Shown: piece by piece, positions 34,261 through 42,575 of the stretch | Layout of the letters: every line of letters begins with the position of its first letter | Position numbering within the stretch: the first letter of the stretch is position 1 | Assembly: GCA_019637155.1 (NCBI GenBank) | Contig: JAHBWE010000013.1 | Span: 186,001 to 250,000 of the forward strand | Origin: Labilithrix sp. | GTDB lineage: Bacteria; Myxococcota_A; Polyangia; Polyangiales; Polyangiaceae | Direction: 5' to 3' | Length of the DNA: 64,000 nucleotides | The notes under the pieces: generated by a model | What the model saw: only the letters and a program-made list of their open reading frames with translations | The model's database searches: none | What the model was told of the DNA's origin: nothing | Made by a program: the position numbers and the translations under genes

Positions 34261-34953
34261 GTGCTAACCCCCGAACCGGAAGCCATCGACGTGAACGACG
34301 TAGCTCCCAAGCCCGCGACATCGGCCCGCCCCACGACGTGCCGGATGTTCGAGAACGAGCTCCTCGAGAAGTTCTCGCGGATCCATCCGATCACGCCCTT
34401 CGTCGTGTACCTGCCGATCCTCGCGACGGCCGGGTACCGCTCCTGGGCGCGCCACGACATCGCCCTCCTGCCCGCGGTGGGCATGGTCGTCGCAGGCCTG
34501 TTCTCGTGGACGCTCGCGGAGTACGGCCTCCACCGGTCGATCTTCCACTGGACCAACGACACCGCGTTCGGCCGCCGCTTCCACTTCCTCGCGCACGGCG
34601 TCCACCACGAGTTCCCGAACGACAGCGATCGCCTCGTGATGCCGCTCCTCACGAGCGTGCCCCTCGCGGTCATCTTCTACACGCTGTTCAACCTCGTCTT
34701 CGGCGGTCCGCGCCTCGCCGAGCCGTTCTTCATCGGCTTCGGCCTCGGCTACCTCGCCTACGACGGCACGCACTACGCCGTCCACCACTTCAAGCAGACC
34801 ACCCGCCTCGGCAAGTGGATCAAGCGGCACCACATGCTGCACCACCACGCCGATCACTCCGGCGGCTTCGGCGTCTCCTCCCCCCTCTGGGACCTCGTCT
34901 TCGGCACGATGCCCCAAGTAAAAAAACTAGCCACCACCCGCAAACCCACCTAA
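34261..34953 (+). CDS. Fatty acid hydroxylase / sterol desaturase superfamily membrane protein (FA2H-like)
   Basis: Di-iron membrane hydroxylase of the fatty acid 2-hydroxylase type. With the start at GTG 34261 it has 230 residues and four histidine clusters: HRSIFH (91-96), HFLAHGVHH (108-116), HYAVHH (171-176) and HHMLHHHADH (190-199). About four membrane helices lie between. In the family these His bind two irons for O2-dependent hydroxylation or desaturation. The start is uncertain: a TGCTAAC -10-like box overlaps codons 1-3, so GTG 34291 or ATG 34345 may be the real start. It may be under control of the divergent MarR-type gene. The substrate is not shown. Confidence 0.85.
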   Translation: MLTPEPEAIDVNDVAPKPATSARPTTCRMFENELLEKFSRIHPITPFVVYLPILATAGYRSWARHDIALLPAVGMVVAGLFSWTLAEYGLHRSIFHWTNDTAFGRRFHFLAHGVHHEFPNDSDRLVMPLLTSVPLAVIFYTLFNLVFGGPRLAEPFFIGFGLGYLAYDGTHYAVHHFKQTTRLGKWIKRHHMLHHHADHSGGFGVSSPLWDLVFGTMPQVKKLATTRKPT

Positions 34954-35053
34954 CCGCCCCGGCGGCGCAGCCGGCTCGGGCATGGAGAGGAAGGGCTCGG
35001 CGGGGCGTGGGCTCGGCAGCCCGCTTGGGCTCGGCGAGGTTTGAGGGCAAAAC

Positions 35054-35153
35054 GGGGCCCCAGAAGCGGCCGCTCCAGCGGTTGCGAAGCAACCCTCGCG
35101 CGCAGCGCGAGGGCCGTGTCTGGGGTGGGGGTGTCGGGGGCGAAGCCCCCGAC
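35054..35153. repeat. Three-hairpin 3'-end repeat element, full copy B
   Basis: 100 bp beginning GGGGCCCCAGAAGCGGCCGC. Three hairpins with 3-nt loops: GGTTGC/GCAACC (35080-35094), CCTCGCGC/GCGCGAGG (35094-35112) and GTCGGGGGC/GCCCCCGAC (35133-35153). Compared with copy A at 7059-7155, the first stem has a C-G pair replaced by T-A and the last is longer by one pair. The element ends 1 nt from the stop codon of the minus-strand gene at 35155, again at a convergent gene end. Upstream of it, 34954-35053 shows only GC-rich non-coding sequence. Confidence 0.75.
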
Positions 35154-35154
35154 G

Positions 35155-35349
35155 TCAACGAACGTGCGTATGCACGGGCGAGGAGCCCGCACTCCCCATG
35201 ACCGGCATCGGCACGGCGCCGACGGACTGGTTCATGACCCGCCCGTTGAGCAGCGCCCCGGCCTGCGCACCGATCACGAACGCGAGCACCGTGCCCACGA
35301 CGGCGATGCCGAGGACCGCGGACTTCGATGCCACCTTGCTGCTTCCCAT
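35155..35349 (-). CDS. Small single-span membrane protein, unknown
   Basis: A 64-residue protein with one hydrophobic helix (AVLGIAVVGTVLAFVIGAQAGALL, about 11-34) and a short hydrophilic Gly/Pro/Ser/Met tail. ATG 35349 has an excellent ribosome site (GGGAGG, 5 nt away), which supports translation. The sequence matches no family I know. It is divergent from the giant kinase gene, with a 247-nt region between. Confidence 0.6.
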   Translation of the reverse strand: MGSSKVASKSAVLGIAVVGTVLAFVIGAQAGALLNGRVMNQSVGAVPMPVMGSAGSSPVHTHVR

Positions 35350-35596
35350 GAGACCTCCCAGCGATGCCGTCGATGAAAAGCGAAGAAGAAACGGCGGAGG
35401 GTACTGCTGAGACCGCGCGCAGGAGTCAGCTTAGCGACCCTCCTCCGTCCTGCATCGTTGAAGATCGAGCTCGACCCTAATTCGGTGGGACGGGTAGGAG
35501 ACGCGCGCACAGCATCGTGCTTTCGCATACCGGAATGCTAGGGTGACGCAGTTGGCTGAACCTTCGGGATTCTTGGTCTAACTTCAGAGACACGCG

Positions 35597-38500
35597 ATGA
35601 CCCAAAAGACGCCCAAGAGCGGCGACGAGGCGAAGAAGTCCGAGATCGGGACCGTGCTCGCCAACCGATACGAGGTGCTTCGCGAGCTCGGACGCGGCGG
35701 CATGGGTGTCGTCTACCTGTGCAAGGACATCGTCTCGCACGAGCGCGTCGCGTTGAAGCGACTGCGTCCGCCGGAGGAGGCGAAGGCCACGCGCGCGGAG
35801 GAGAGCTGGTGGTTCCAGCAGGAGGCGCGCGCGGTCGCGTCGCTCGAGCACCCCGCGATCGTGCGAGCGCGCGACTTCGGCACGCTCCACGACGCCTCGC
35901 CGTACCTCGTCATGGACGCGCTGCCGGGGCGCAGCGTGCACGAGTGGATGCACACGACCACGATGCCGTGGTCGGTCATCTGGGCGCTCGTCGATCAGGT
36001 CCTCGCCGGGATGGCGCACGCGCACGCGCGGCACATCATCCACGGCGACCTCAAGCCCTCGAACGTGATGCTCGATCTCGCGGGGGCGGGGAGGGGACCG
36101 CGCGCGTACGTGCTCGACCTCGGTCTCGCGTGGCTCCGCGAGTCGCGCCACGACTCGCGTCTCGACGGCGCGCCCGAGCCCGAGCTCGCGGTGCACGCCG
36201 GCGCGGGCACGGTGGGCTGGGTCGCGCCCGAGCAGATCCGGAAGCAAGCCACGCTCGTCGGCCCGGCGACGGATCTCTATGCGCTCGGTTGCATCATGTA
36301 CCGCGTCCTCACGGGCAAGGAGGTCTTCGAGGGCACCGCGCAGGAGGTGCTCCGCGCGCACAAGCGCACGCCCGTCCCCGCGCCCGTGCTGCCGGAGGGG
36401 ATCCCGCATCAGGTCGGGCTCTTCGTGCAGCGCCTCCTCGCGAAGAAGCCGTGGCATCGCTTCGAGCTCGCCGCCGACGCGCGTCGCGTCTGGGCGCAGT
36501 TCCGTCCGCGCCACGCGCCCACGCTCGAGGAGACGGTCGCGAGCGCGCCTGCGCCGCCGCCGGAGCCCTCGAGCTCGCCCGACATGGGCCGCGCCGTCGC
36601 CGCCGCGCGATCGCTCGCGCCCGGCCTGCTCTCGCTGCGGCCGTCGCCGATGGTCGCGCGCGAAGCGGAGCGCCAGGAGCTGATGGACCTCGTCATGTCC
36701 GTCGCGCAGGGCCAGCCGCCGAGCCACCGCATGGTCGCCCTGATCGGCGAGGCCGGAGTCGGCAAGAGCCGCCTCGCGGAGTGGCTCTGCGAGCAGGTCC
36801 ACGAGCGCGGGTTGATGTGGCCGCTCCGCGCGCGCTACGGCCGCACGCCCTCGCCGCTCGACGGCCTCACCGGCGCGGTGAACTCGTTCTACGGGCTTCA
36901 AGGCGCCGACCGCGAGACGGTGGAGCAGACGCTCCTCGATCGGTGGGAGGTCGACAAGACCGACAACGAGGAGCTCGCGTGGGTCGCGGCCGCGGCGGAG
37001 TGGCTCCGCCCGACGCCGCCCGGCGTGGTCGCGCCAGTCGGTCCCACCGGCAAGCGCTTCGTGCTCGACACGCCGGAGCTCCGCTTCGCCGTCGCGCGCC
37101 GCATCCTCGAGCGCATCGGCCACGATCGTCCCGTCTTCATCTGGTTCGACGATCTCCACCTCACGAGCGCGAACACGTTCGAGACCCTCGCGCGCCTGCA
37201 TCGCGACGCGACGAAGCTGCGCATGTTCATCCTCGCGACCGCGCGGAGCGAGTCGCTCGAGACCGATCTCGACGCGGCGGTGCGGATGGAGGCGCTGCGC
37301 GCGGACTGGAACGGCCGCGTCCTCGACCTCTCTCCGCTCGGACAGGAAGAGACCGAGGTGCTCCTCCGCGCGACCTTGCCGCTCACCTCGCAGGCGATCA
37401 CGGCGGCGGTGCAGCAGAGCCGCGGCAACCCGCTCTTCGCGCTGCAGCTCCTGCACGCCTGGGCGGGCGGCGGCTACCTCACCCTGGAAGGTGGAAAGTA
37501 CAAGGTCCCCGAGGAGGCGCTCCACGGCCGCGCGATCACGACCGCGGACCTCTGGGACGAGCGGCTCCGCGCGGTCCCGACCGACCTGCGGCTCGCGGCG
37601 TACGCGGCGGCGGCGCTCGGCGACGACGTCCGCGGCGTCGTCCTGAAGGCCCTCGTCGCCGCGCTCGGCATGGACTCGCGCGACGCGCTCGTGGCGCTCA
37701 CGCGCGCGCAGATCCTCCTCGCCTCCGGCAACGATCAGTTCCGCTGGCCGCACGCGCTGTTGCAGGAGCATTTGCTCGGCCGCCTCCACGAGCGCAACGA
37801 CGCGCCCGCGATCTTCCGGCTCGCGGCCAACGCGCTCGCGAAGCACCCCGAGGTCGGGTCGCGCCGCATCATGAAGCACCGCGTGCGGAACCTGCTCCGC
37901 GCGGGCGACGACGACGTCGCGGCGTCGCTGATGTTCTCGTTCATCGAGGGCGCCTGGGCGCGCGGCCGCGACACGGCCGCGACGCTCAAGGACCTCGCGC
38001 TCCTCGAAGGGCGCGTCTCGGGCGCGGCGGCGGCGGAGTACGCCTACTGGCGCGCGGAGGCGCTCCGGCACATCGGCAAGCTCGAGGAGGCGCGCGAGCA
38101 GGCGGAGACCGCGCGGCGCGCGTTCGAGCAGGCCGGCGACAAGTCGCGCGAGGCGCACGCGCTGCGGTTGCTCGGCCACCTCGCGAGCGACACCGGCGCG
38201 CCGGCGCAGGGCCGCCTCCAGGTCGCGCTCGCGATCACGCGCTTCGAGGAGCTCAAGGACGACCGCGGCCTCGCGGCGGCGCTCGTGGTGCTCGGCGAGA
38301 TCGACTACCTCCTCGGCGAGCACGCGCGCGCGCGCGAGGTCCTCCTCGAGGCGTCGCAGCGCTGCGACGCGGTCGGCGACATGCTCGGCGGCGCACAGTG
38401 CTTCATCCTCCTCGCGATGATCGAGACCGCGGTCGGCGGCTTCCGTCGCGCGCGCGATCTCCTCGTCCACGCGCGCGCGGCGTTCGACGCGATCGGCTAC

Positions 38501-39139
38501 CGGCTCGGCATCGCGCAGTGCGACGTCGTGCTCGGGCACGCCGATCACCGCGCGAACGAGATGGACGCGTCGCGGGCGCGCGCGCTCTCGGCGCGGGCGG
38601 CGTTCCGCGAGCTCCTGAACCCGCGCGGCGAGGCGGCGTGCGAGCGGCTCCTCGCGCTCATCGCGATCGACACCGACGACTTCGCCGCCGGCGGCGCGCA
38701 CGCCTCCGTGGCGGCGAAGATCTTCGAGCGCCTCCAGGACCCGTGGGGCGACCTCGAGGCGCGGCTCCTCCTCGCGCAGGTCGCGCTCGCGAAGGGGGAC
38801 GCGGAGGCGAAGGAGCTCGTCGCCGAGTGCGAGCGCATCGTCCTCGACGAGGCCGAGCCGCGCCAGCACCGGCACCTCACCCTCGCGTGGCTCGCGCAGC
38901 TCGAGCAGCGCTGGCAGGACGCGTCCGACGAGATCGACCGCGCGCGCGCGGCGTTCGGGGACAAGGCGCGCTGCGGCGACCACACCCCTCAGCTATTGAA
39001 GCGCTTCGCGAAGATGGACTGGCTCGGGCCGTCCGCCGGGAAGATCGAGCAATGGCTCGAGGTGGTGGAGAACGCGAACCCGGACGAGTCGGTGTCGTCG
39101 CGCTGGCCGACCTCGCCGCGCTTGTCTCGCCCGGGCTGA
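35597..39139 (+). CDS. Ser/Thr protein kinase fused to AAA-type ATPase and TPR domains
   Basis: A 1180-residue cytoplasmic protein. The kinase domain (about 25-300) has the Gly-rich loop GRGGMGVVY, Lys54 in VALK, an HGDLKPSN loop (Asp151) and a DLG in place of DFG (Asp174). The ATPase domain has a Walker A GEAGVGKS at 384-391 and a Walker B-like VFIWFDDLHL. Beyond about residue 760 come repeated helices with TPR character (AEALRHIGKLEEAREQAE, LLVHARAAFDAIGYRLG). This kinase-ATPase-TPR plan occurs in the myxobacterial 'adenylate cyclase/LuxR-like' sensor ATPases. The HRD-to-HGD change and DLG suggest altered, perhaps weak, kinase activity. A TCTAAC box lies 12 nt before the start. Confidence 0.9.
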   Translation: MTQKTPKSGDEAKKSEIGTVLANRYEVLRELGRGGMGVVYLCKDIVSHERVALKRLRPPEEAKATRAEESWWFQQEARAVASLEHPAIVRARDFGTLHDASPYLVMDALPGRSVHEWMHTTTMPWSVIWALVDQVLAGMAHAHARHIIHGDLKPSNVMLDLAGAGRGPRAYVLDLGLAWLRESRHDSRLDGAPEPELAVHAGAGTVGWVAPEQIRKQATLVGPATDLYALGCIMYRVLTGKEVFEGTAQEVLRAHKRTPVPAPVLPEGIPHQVGLFVQRLLAKKPWHRFELAADARRVWAQFRPRHAPTLEETVASAPAPPPEPSSSPDMGRAVAAARSLAPGLLSLRPSPMVAREAERQELMDLVMSVAQGQPPSHRMVALIGEAGVGKSRLAEWLCEQVHERGLMWPLRARYGRTPSPLDGLTGAVNSFYGLQGADRETVEQTLLDRWEVDKTDNEELAWVAAAAEWLRPTPPGVVAPVGPTGKRFVLDTPELRFAVARRILERIGHDRPVFIWFDDLHLTSANTFETLARLHRDATKLRMFILATARSESLETDLDAAVRMEALRADWNGRVLDLSPLGQEETEVLLRATLPLTSQAITAAVQQSRGNPLFALQLLHAWAGGGYLTLEGGKYKVPEEALHGRAITTADLWDERLRAVPTDLRLAAYAAAALGDDVRGVVLKALVAALGMDSRDALVALTRAQILLASGNDQFRWPHALLQEHLLGRLHERNDAPAIFRLAANALAKHPEVGSRRIMKHRVRNLLRAGDDDVAASLMFSFIEGAWARGRDTAATLKDLALLEGRVSGAAAAEYAYWRAEALRHIGKLEEAREQAETARRAFEQAGDKSREAHALRLLGHLASDTGAPAQGRLQVALAITRFEELKDDRGLAAALVVLGEIDYLLGEHARAREVLLEASQRCDAVGDMLGGAQCFILLAMIETAVGGFRRARDLLVHARAAFDAIGYRLGIAQCDVVLGHADHRANEMDASRARALSARAAFRELLNPRGEAACERLLALIAIDTDDFAAGGAHASVAAKIFERLQDPWGDLEARLLLAQVALAKGDAEAKELVAECERIVLDEAEPRQHRHLTLAWLAQLEQRWQDASDEIDRARAAFGDKARCGDHTPQLLKRFAKMDWLGPSAGKIEQWLEVVENANPDESVSSRWPTSPRLSRPG

Positions 39140-39150
39140 CCCACTAGGGT
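39122..39150 (+). promoter_or_regulatory. Putative promoter inside the end of the kinase gene
   Basis: TTGTCT, 17-nt spacer, TAGGGT, 12 nt before the ATG of the 42-residue gene at 39163. The -35 part lies in the last codons of the upstream gene. It suggests a separate transcript for the following two genes. Confidence 0.4.
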
Positions 39151-39162
39151 GGCGCGACCAAC

Positions 39163-39291
39163 ATGTCGACTCCGCAGGATTCTCCGAAGCGCCGCAAGCA
39201 GAAGGCCCGTCGTACCAAGCAGCTCCTCGAGTGGCGCGAGAAGAAGGCCGCGTCGGGCTCAGGCGAGAAGTCGAAGACCGAGAAGAAGTAA
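39163..39291 (+). CDS. 42-residue highly basic protein
   Basis: A small open frame, ATG 39163 to TAA, coding for a very Lys/Arg-rich helix (PKRRKQKARRTKQLLEWREKK, then a Ser/Gly and Lys tail). It has a promoter-like pair upstream and lies 18 nt before the next gene. Such peptides may bind nucleic acid or ribosomes, but nothing in the sequence proves this. It could also be a non-coding leader; codon use in the frame (third positions G/C) favours coding. Confidence 0.5.
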   Translation: MSTPQDSPKRRKQKARRTKQLLEWREKKAASGSGEKSKTEKK

Positions 39292-39309
39292 TCTACCCTC
39301 GGCACGTCC

Positions 39310-39795
39310 ATGGCGATGGTCGCGTACGAGCTCACGCAGGCGCTGCTCAGCGTCGGCACCGTTTATCACGTGCGAAAGCCGCGTGAAGAGGCGGTGCTGT
39401 ACACCGTGCGCGGCGTGCTCATGAGCGCGACCCCGAAGTTCCGGCTCGTCGAGGGCGACGAGGGCAAAGAGGTCGGCACCCTCACCGGCAACTTCATCAA
39501 GACGAAATACGACATCGCGGACGAGTCGAAGACGGTCGCGTCGCTGACGTTCCCTGCGGTCGCGTTCAAGAAGACGCTCTCGCTCACGGTCGGTGACGAC
39601 ACCTACGAGGCGGACGGCGGCGTCTTCCGCGGCGTCTTCCAGTGCAAGACGAAGAGCGGCGACGTCGTGCTCGAGATCGCGAAGGAACTCTCGATCCGCG
39701 ACACGTTCTCGGTGAAGACGAGCGAGGACGTGCCTTTCCAGGTCGGCCTATTGTCCGCGGTCGCGATCCACTCGCGCTTCTACGAGATGGTCTAG
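39310..39795 (+). CDS. LURP-one/tubby-like beta-barrel protein
   Basis: A 161-residue soluble protein with alternating strands and the pattern of the LURP-one-related / scramblase (tubby C-terminal-like) fold: a hydrophobic start, GVLMSATPKFRLVEGDEGKEVGTLTGNF, LTFPAVAFKKTLSLTVGDDTYEADGGVF and VLEIAKELSIRDTFSVKTSEDVPFQV. Proteins of this fold bind membranes or phosphoinositides in eukaryotes; bacterial roles are unclear. Start ATG 39310 follows the small basic gene by 18 nt. Its stop TAG overlaps the stop of the convergent gene in a CTAG palindrome. Confidence 0.65.
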   Translation: MAMVAYELTQALLSVGTVYHVRKPREEAVLYTVRGVLMSATPKFRLVEGDEGKEVGTLTGNFIKTKYDIADESKTVASLTFPAVAFKKTLSLTVGDDTYEADGGVFRGVFQCKTKSGDVVLEIAKELSIRDTFSVKTSEDVPFQVGLLSAVAIHSRFYEMV

Positions 39796-40325
39796 CGCCT
39801 CGCGCGGCGGCGCGGCGCGGGGGCGACCGCGGCCGGCTTCTCGATCTTGGCGGCCTTCGTGACGGTCGGGAGCTCGAGCGGCTCCTTCGGGACGATCGCG
39901 GCGGCGGGGACGACGCTGTGGGTCGAGACCGACTTGGTCGCGGGCGCGGGGCCGCTCGAGGAGAGCGCGGTCGCGGCGGTGCCGATGAGGCAGAGGCCGG
40001 CGCACACGCCGAGCGCGACCTTCACGACGGTGCGGAAGCGCGCGCGGCGCTCGGCGACGCGCGGCTGGATCTTCTGCGCGAGGATCGGGTCCGTCGGCGC
40101 CATCATGATGTTGTCGAGCGTGAGGCGCTGCGGGCCGAGCTCGGCGGCGCGCATGAGGAGCGACTGCCGCGAGGGCGCGTGGTCCTCGGTCGTCGCGTCG
40201 TCGGCCGCTACGAGGTCGACCGATGTGGTCGCCGGCGGCGGCGGCACGGGTGCGATCGGAGCGTTCAGCGGCAAGGTCGACGACTTTTCAACGGGTCCCA
40301 CGACCGTCTCACTCGCAAGCTCCAC
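39792..40325 (-). CDS. Single-span membrane-anchored protein, unknown
   Basis: A 177-residue protein from GTG 40325. A Pro/Thr/Asp-rich N-terminal region is followed by a helix (about 95-130, RVAERRARFRTVVKV), a membrane span (VALGVCAGLCLIGTAATAL) and a short Lys/Pro/Ala-rich C-terminal part ending in PAPRRRARR. No domain is recognised. The start is the first in-frame GTG giving a compact protein; frame continuity upstream has no hydrophobic feature. The neighbour to the right (40553-41338) is also a tail-anchored protein, so the two may act together at the membrane. Confidence 0.55.
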   Translation of the reverse strand: MELASETVVGPVEKSSTLPLNAPIAPVPPPPATTSVDLVAADDATTEDHAPSRQSLLMRAAELGPQRLTLDNIMMAPTDPILAQKIQPRVAERRARFRTVVKVALGVCAGLCLIGTAATALSSSGPAPATKSVSTHSVVPAAAIVPKEPLELPTVTKAAKIEKPAAVAPAPRRRARR

Positions 40326-40487
40326 GCCATTCGCACCGTCGTTGTGGAGCGTGCAACATGCGGGAAAACAAGGCGGTTTTTCGGGATCTCGCGACGGCGA
40401 TCCGTGACGTCGGGGTGGATCCTCGTGGCGCCAATTGTTGCTGCGCACCCCCAGGTGCTGACTGTCCAACTCTGCGCAGGTGTGCGC

Positions 40488-40553
40488 GCGCCGCTCGGGG
40501 CGCTCCGGTGCGCCGCTCGGGGCGCTCCGGTGCGCCGCTCGGGGCGCTTCGCT
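40488..40553. repeat. Three tandem 22-bp hairpin repeats
   Basis: Three direct copies of a 22-bp unit beginning GCGCCGCTCGGGGCGC (40488, 40510, 40532), each able to fold as a short GCGCC/GGCGC stem. The last copy touches the stop codon of the minus-strand gene at 40553. It probably acts as a transcript end. No protein-coding sense. Confidence 0.65.
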
Positions 40554-41338
40554 CAGGGGCGCGTGAGGAAGAACGCGAGCGCGACGATCGCGAAGACGAC
40601 GATGCCGATGCCGAGCGCCTTCATCTTGTCGTCCTGGTCCCACTCGAAGAACGCCCACATGCTGCGGAGGCGGCGGAGCTTGCCCGCGAGGCGAACGAAG
40701 GGGTCTTCCTCGTTGGCCAGACGCGCGTCGCGGGTCTCGTCGTAGGTGGCGCCCCAGAGCTCTTTCATCTCGTGGCGCGCCGTCGCGACGTTGTTGCGCG
40801 CGCGCTCGAACGCGCTGCGGCTGCGCGTGACGAGCCCGGGATCGTGCATCGGGTCCGGCGCCGCCGCGATCATCGGCAGCGCGTGGCCGTAGGGATCGAT
40901 CGGCTGACCGTACGCGTCGACGGGCTGGCCGTAGGGATCGATCGGTTGACCGTACGCGTCGACCGGCATCGCGTGCGGATCATCCATCGGCATCGCGTGC
41001 ATCGCGTGCGGGTCGGCCTGCATCGCCATCGCGTGCGGGTCGGCCTGCATCGCCATCGCGTGCGGATCGTTCGGATGAACGGGGACGGGGAGCGTCGGCG
41101 GATCGGCGAGGTTGTGAAGGCGCGGCGGAGGCGGGCCGGTCCGGCGCTCTTCGCGCGGCCGTTGCGACGGCGGCGGTCGTGAGAGCGGCGCCGTGGGGAT
41201 CTCTTCGTCGAGGGCGACGACCGTGTCCGCGAACGCAAAGTCCTTGGGCACGCTCAAGACACTGCCGTCCGGTGCCGCGTACTTCGCGTCATCGGCTTGC
41301 GGTCGTGGCGCGCGCACCTCACGGACGAGGCGGGACAT
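40553..41338 (-). CDS. Tail-anchored protein with Pro/His/Met and Tyr/Gly/Gln repeats
   Basis: A 261-residue protein. After an Arg/Pro-rich N-terminus it has tandem DPHAM-type repeats (three or four near 125-155) and a DPYGQP/DAYGQP repeat block (about 158-180), then a helical part and a C-terminal membrane span (LGIGIVVFAIVALAFFLTRP). ATG 41338 follows a GGGGGG stretch 5 nt upstream. His/Met-rich repeats can bind copper or other metals, but that is only a possibility. Its stop lies at the 22-bp hairpin repeats. No family known to me. Confidence 0.6.
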   Translation of the reverse strand: MSRLVREVRAPRPQADDAKYAAPDGSVLSVPKDFAFADTVVALDEEIPTAPLSRPPPSQRPREERRTGPPPPRLHNLADPPTLPVPVHPNDPHAMAMQADPHAMAMQADPHAMHAMPMDDPHAMPVDAYGQPIDPYGQPVDAYGQPIDPYGHALPMIAAAPDPMHDPGLVTRSRSAFERARNNVATARHEMKELWGATYDETRDARLANEEDPFVRLAGKLRRLRSMWAFFEWDQDDKMKALGIGIVVFAIVALAFFLTRP

Positions 41339-41585
41339 CGACCCCCCAAGAACGCAATCGACGCGCCATTCGCGCCGCGGCTCGTGCTCGATCGGCAGGT
41401 GCCCGCATCGTCGACGTAAAGCGTCGCGGTCGGCGAGCGTGCCGTCAATGGGGTGATGGATAATCCTTCCACCAGTCGTTGCTCCAGCAGGGCAGCCGCG
41501 CGGCGCCAACCCCTGAAATTAGCGGCGAATTGTGGCCCTCCAGGCGCTTCCAGCCGGGCTCGAACGTTGCACGGAATAGGGCGCC

Positions 41586-42575
41586 TTGCGTGCACCCAGC
41601 ATCGCCTCGACGAGCGCGCTTCTTGTGGCGTGCGTCCTCGTGGGGTGTGGTGCGTCTTCCGCCGAACCGCGGGACGGCGGGAGCTTGCAGCCGAAGAGCG
41701 CGCTCGGCGACATGCGGGGCAAGGCCGAGCCGAAGAACGCGCGCTCGGAGATGAGGCCGGACGAGTCGGCGTCGAGCGTGGGCTTCGTCGCGGCGGCGCT
41801 CGGCGCGCACGCAGCGGAGGAGGCGCAGGGCAGGTGCCGTCCGGGCATGGTCTCGATCGACGACAAGTTCTGCATCGACAAGTACGAGGCGGCGCTCCTC
41901 GAGATCGTGAACGGAGAGGAGAAGCCGTTCTCGCCGTACGCGGTCGTGAGCGACGCGCAGCACGTGCGGGCGGTGAGCTTCGCGCACGTCGTGCCGCAGG
42001 GCTACATCAGCCGGAACCAGGCCGAGAAGGCGTGCATGGCGTCGGGCAAGCGTCTCTGCGATGTCGCGGAGTGGCAGAAGGCGTGTCGCGGCCCGGAGAA
42101 GAAGCAGTGGGGCTACGGCGACAACCGCGAGGTCGGGCGCTGCAACGACAACGGGAAGAACCCCGTGATGACGTATTACGGCCCGCGCTACGACGCGACG
42201 ACGATGAACAAGCCCGAGCTCAACCAGATGGATGGGACGCTCTCGAAGACGGGCGAGAAGCCGGGCTGCGTGAACGGCTACGGCGTCCACGACATGGTCG
42301 GCAACCTGCACGAGTGGGTCGCGGACCCGCACGGCAGCTTCTACGGCGGCTACTACCAGGACGTGGCGAGCACGGGCCACGGCGAGGGCTGCAGCTACAA
42401 GACGACCGCGCACAACCAGAGCTATCACGACTACTCGACGGGCTTCCGCTGCTGCGCCGACTTCCCCGGCGGCGAGTCCTCCGTCACCGTCTCCCCCGCC
42501 TCCGACCCGCCGAAGAGCGAGCCCACCCCCGCGCGCGCGAAGCCGAAGAAGAAGATCAAGAAGAAGAAGCGCTGA
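41586..42575 (+). CDS. SUMF1/FGE-domain lipoprotein
   Basis: A 329-residue predicted lipoprotein (ACVLVGC, Cys21). After a linker, a formylglycine-generating-enzyme (SUMF1) fold spans about 83-300 with MVSIDDKFCIDKYEA, GYISRNQAEKACMASGKRLCDVAEWQKAC, GVHDMVGNLHEWVAD and the terminal TGFRCC. By eye the C-x4-C pair that binds copper in true FGE is missing (Ser at the corresponding places), so sulfatase maturation is unlikely. Many such domains are non-catalytic or bind sugars. The tail is Lys-rich. Start TTG 41586 is used. A kinase pseudogene follows directly. Confidence 0.8.
   Translation: MRAPSIASTSALLVACVLVGCGASSAEPRDGGSLQPKSALGDMRGKAEPKNARSEMRPDESASSVGFVAAALGAHAAEEAQGRCRPGMVSIDDKFCIDKYEAALLEIVNGEEKPFSPYAVVSDAQHVRAVSFAHVVPQGYISRNQAEKACMASGKRLCDVAEWQKACRGPEKKQWGYGDNREVGRCNDNGKNPVMTYYGPRYDATTMNKPELNQMDGTLSKTGEKPGCVNGYGVHDMVGNLHEWVADPHGSFYGGYYQDVASTGHGEGCSYKTTAHNQSYHDYSTGFRCCADFPGGESSVTVSPASDPPKSEPTPARAKPKKKIKKKKR

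Noticed and set aside
35155-35349. Small peptide as a RiPP precursor
   Set aside because: It is a membrane-spanning peptide with no leader/core pattern and no modification enzyme gene nearby.
35477-38983. About 1170-codon open frame on the minus strand opposite the kinase-ATPase-TPR gene
   Set aside because: Low-complexity Arg/Glu/Ala composition without motifs; the plus frame carries intact kinase and Walker motifs.
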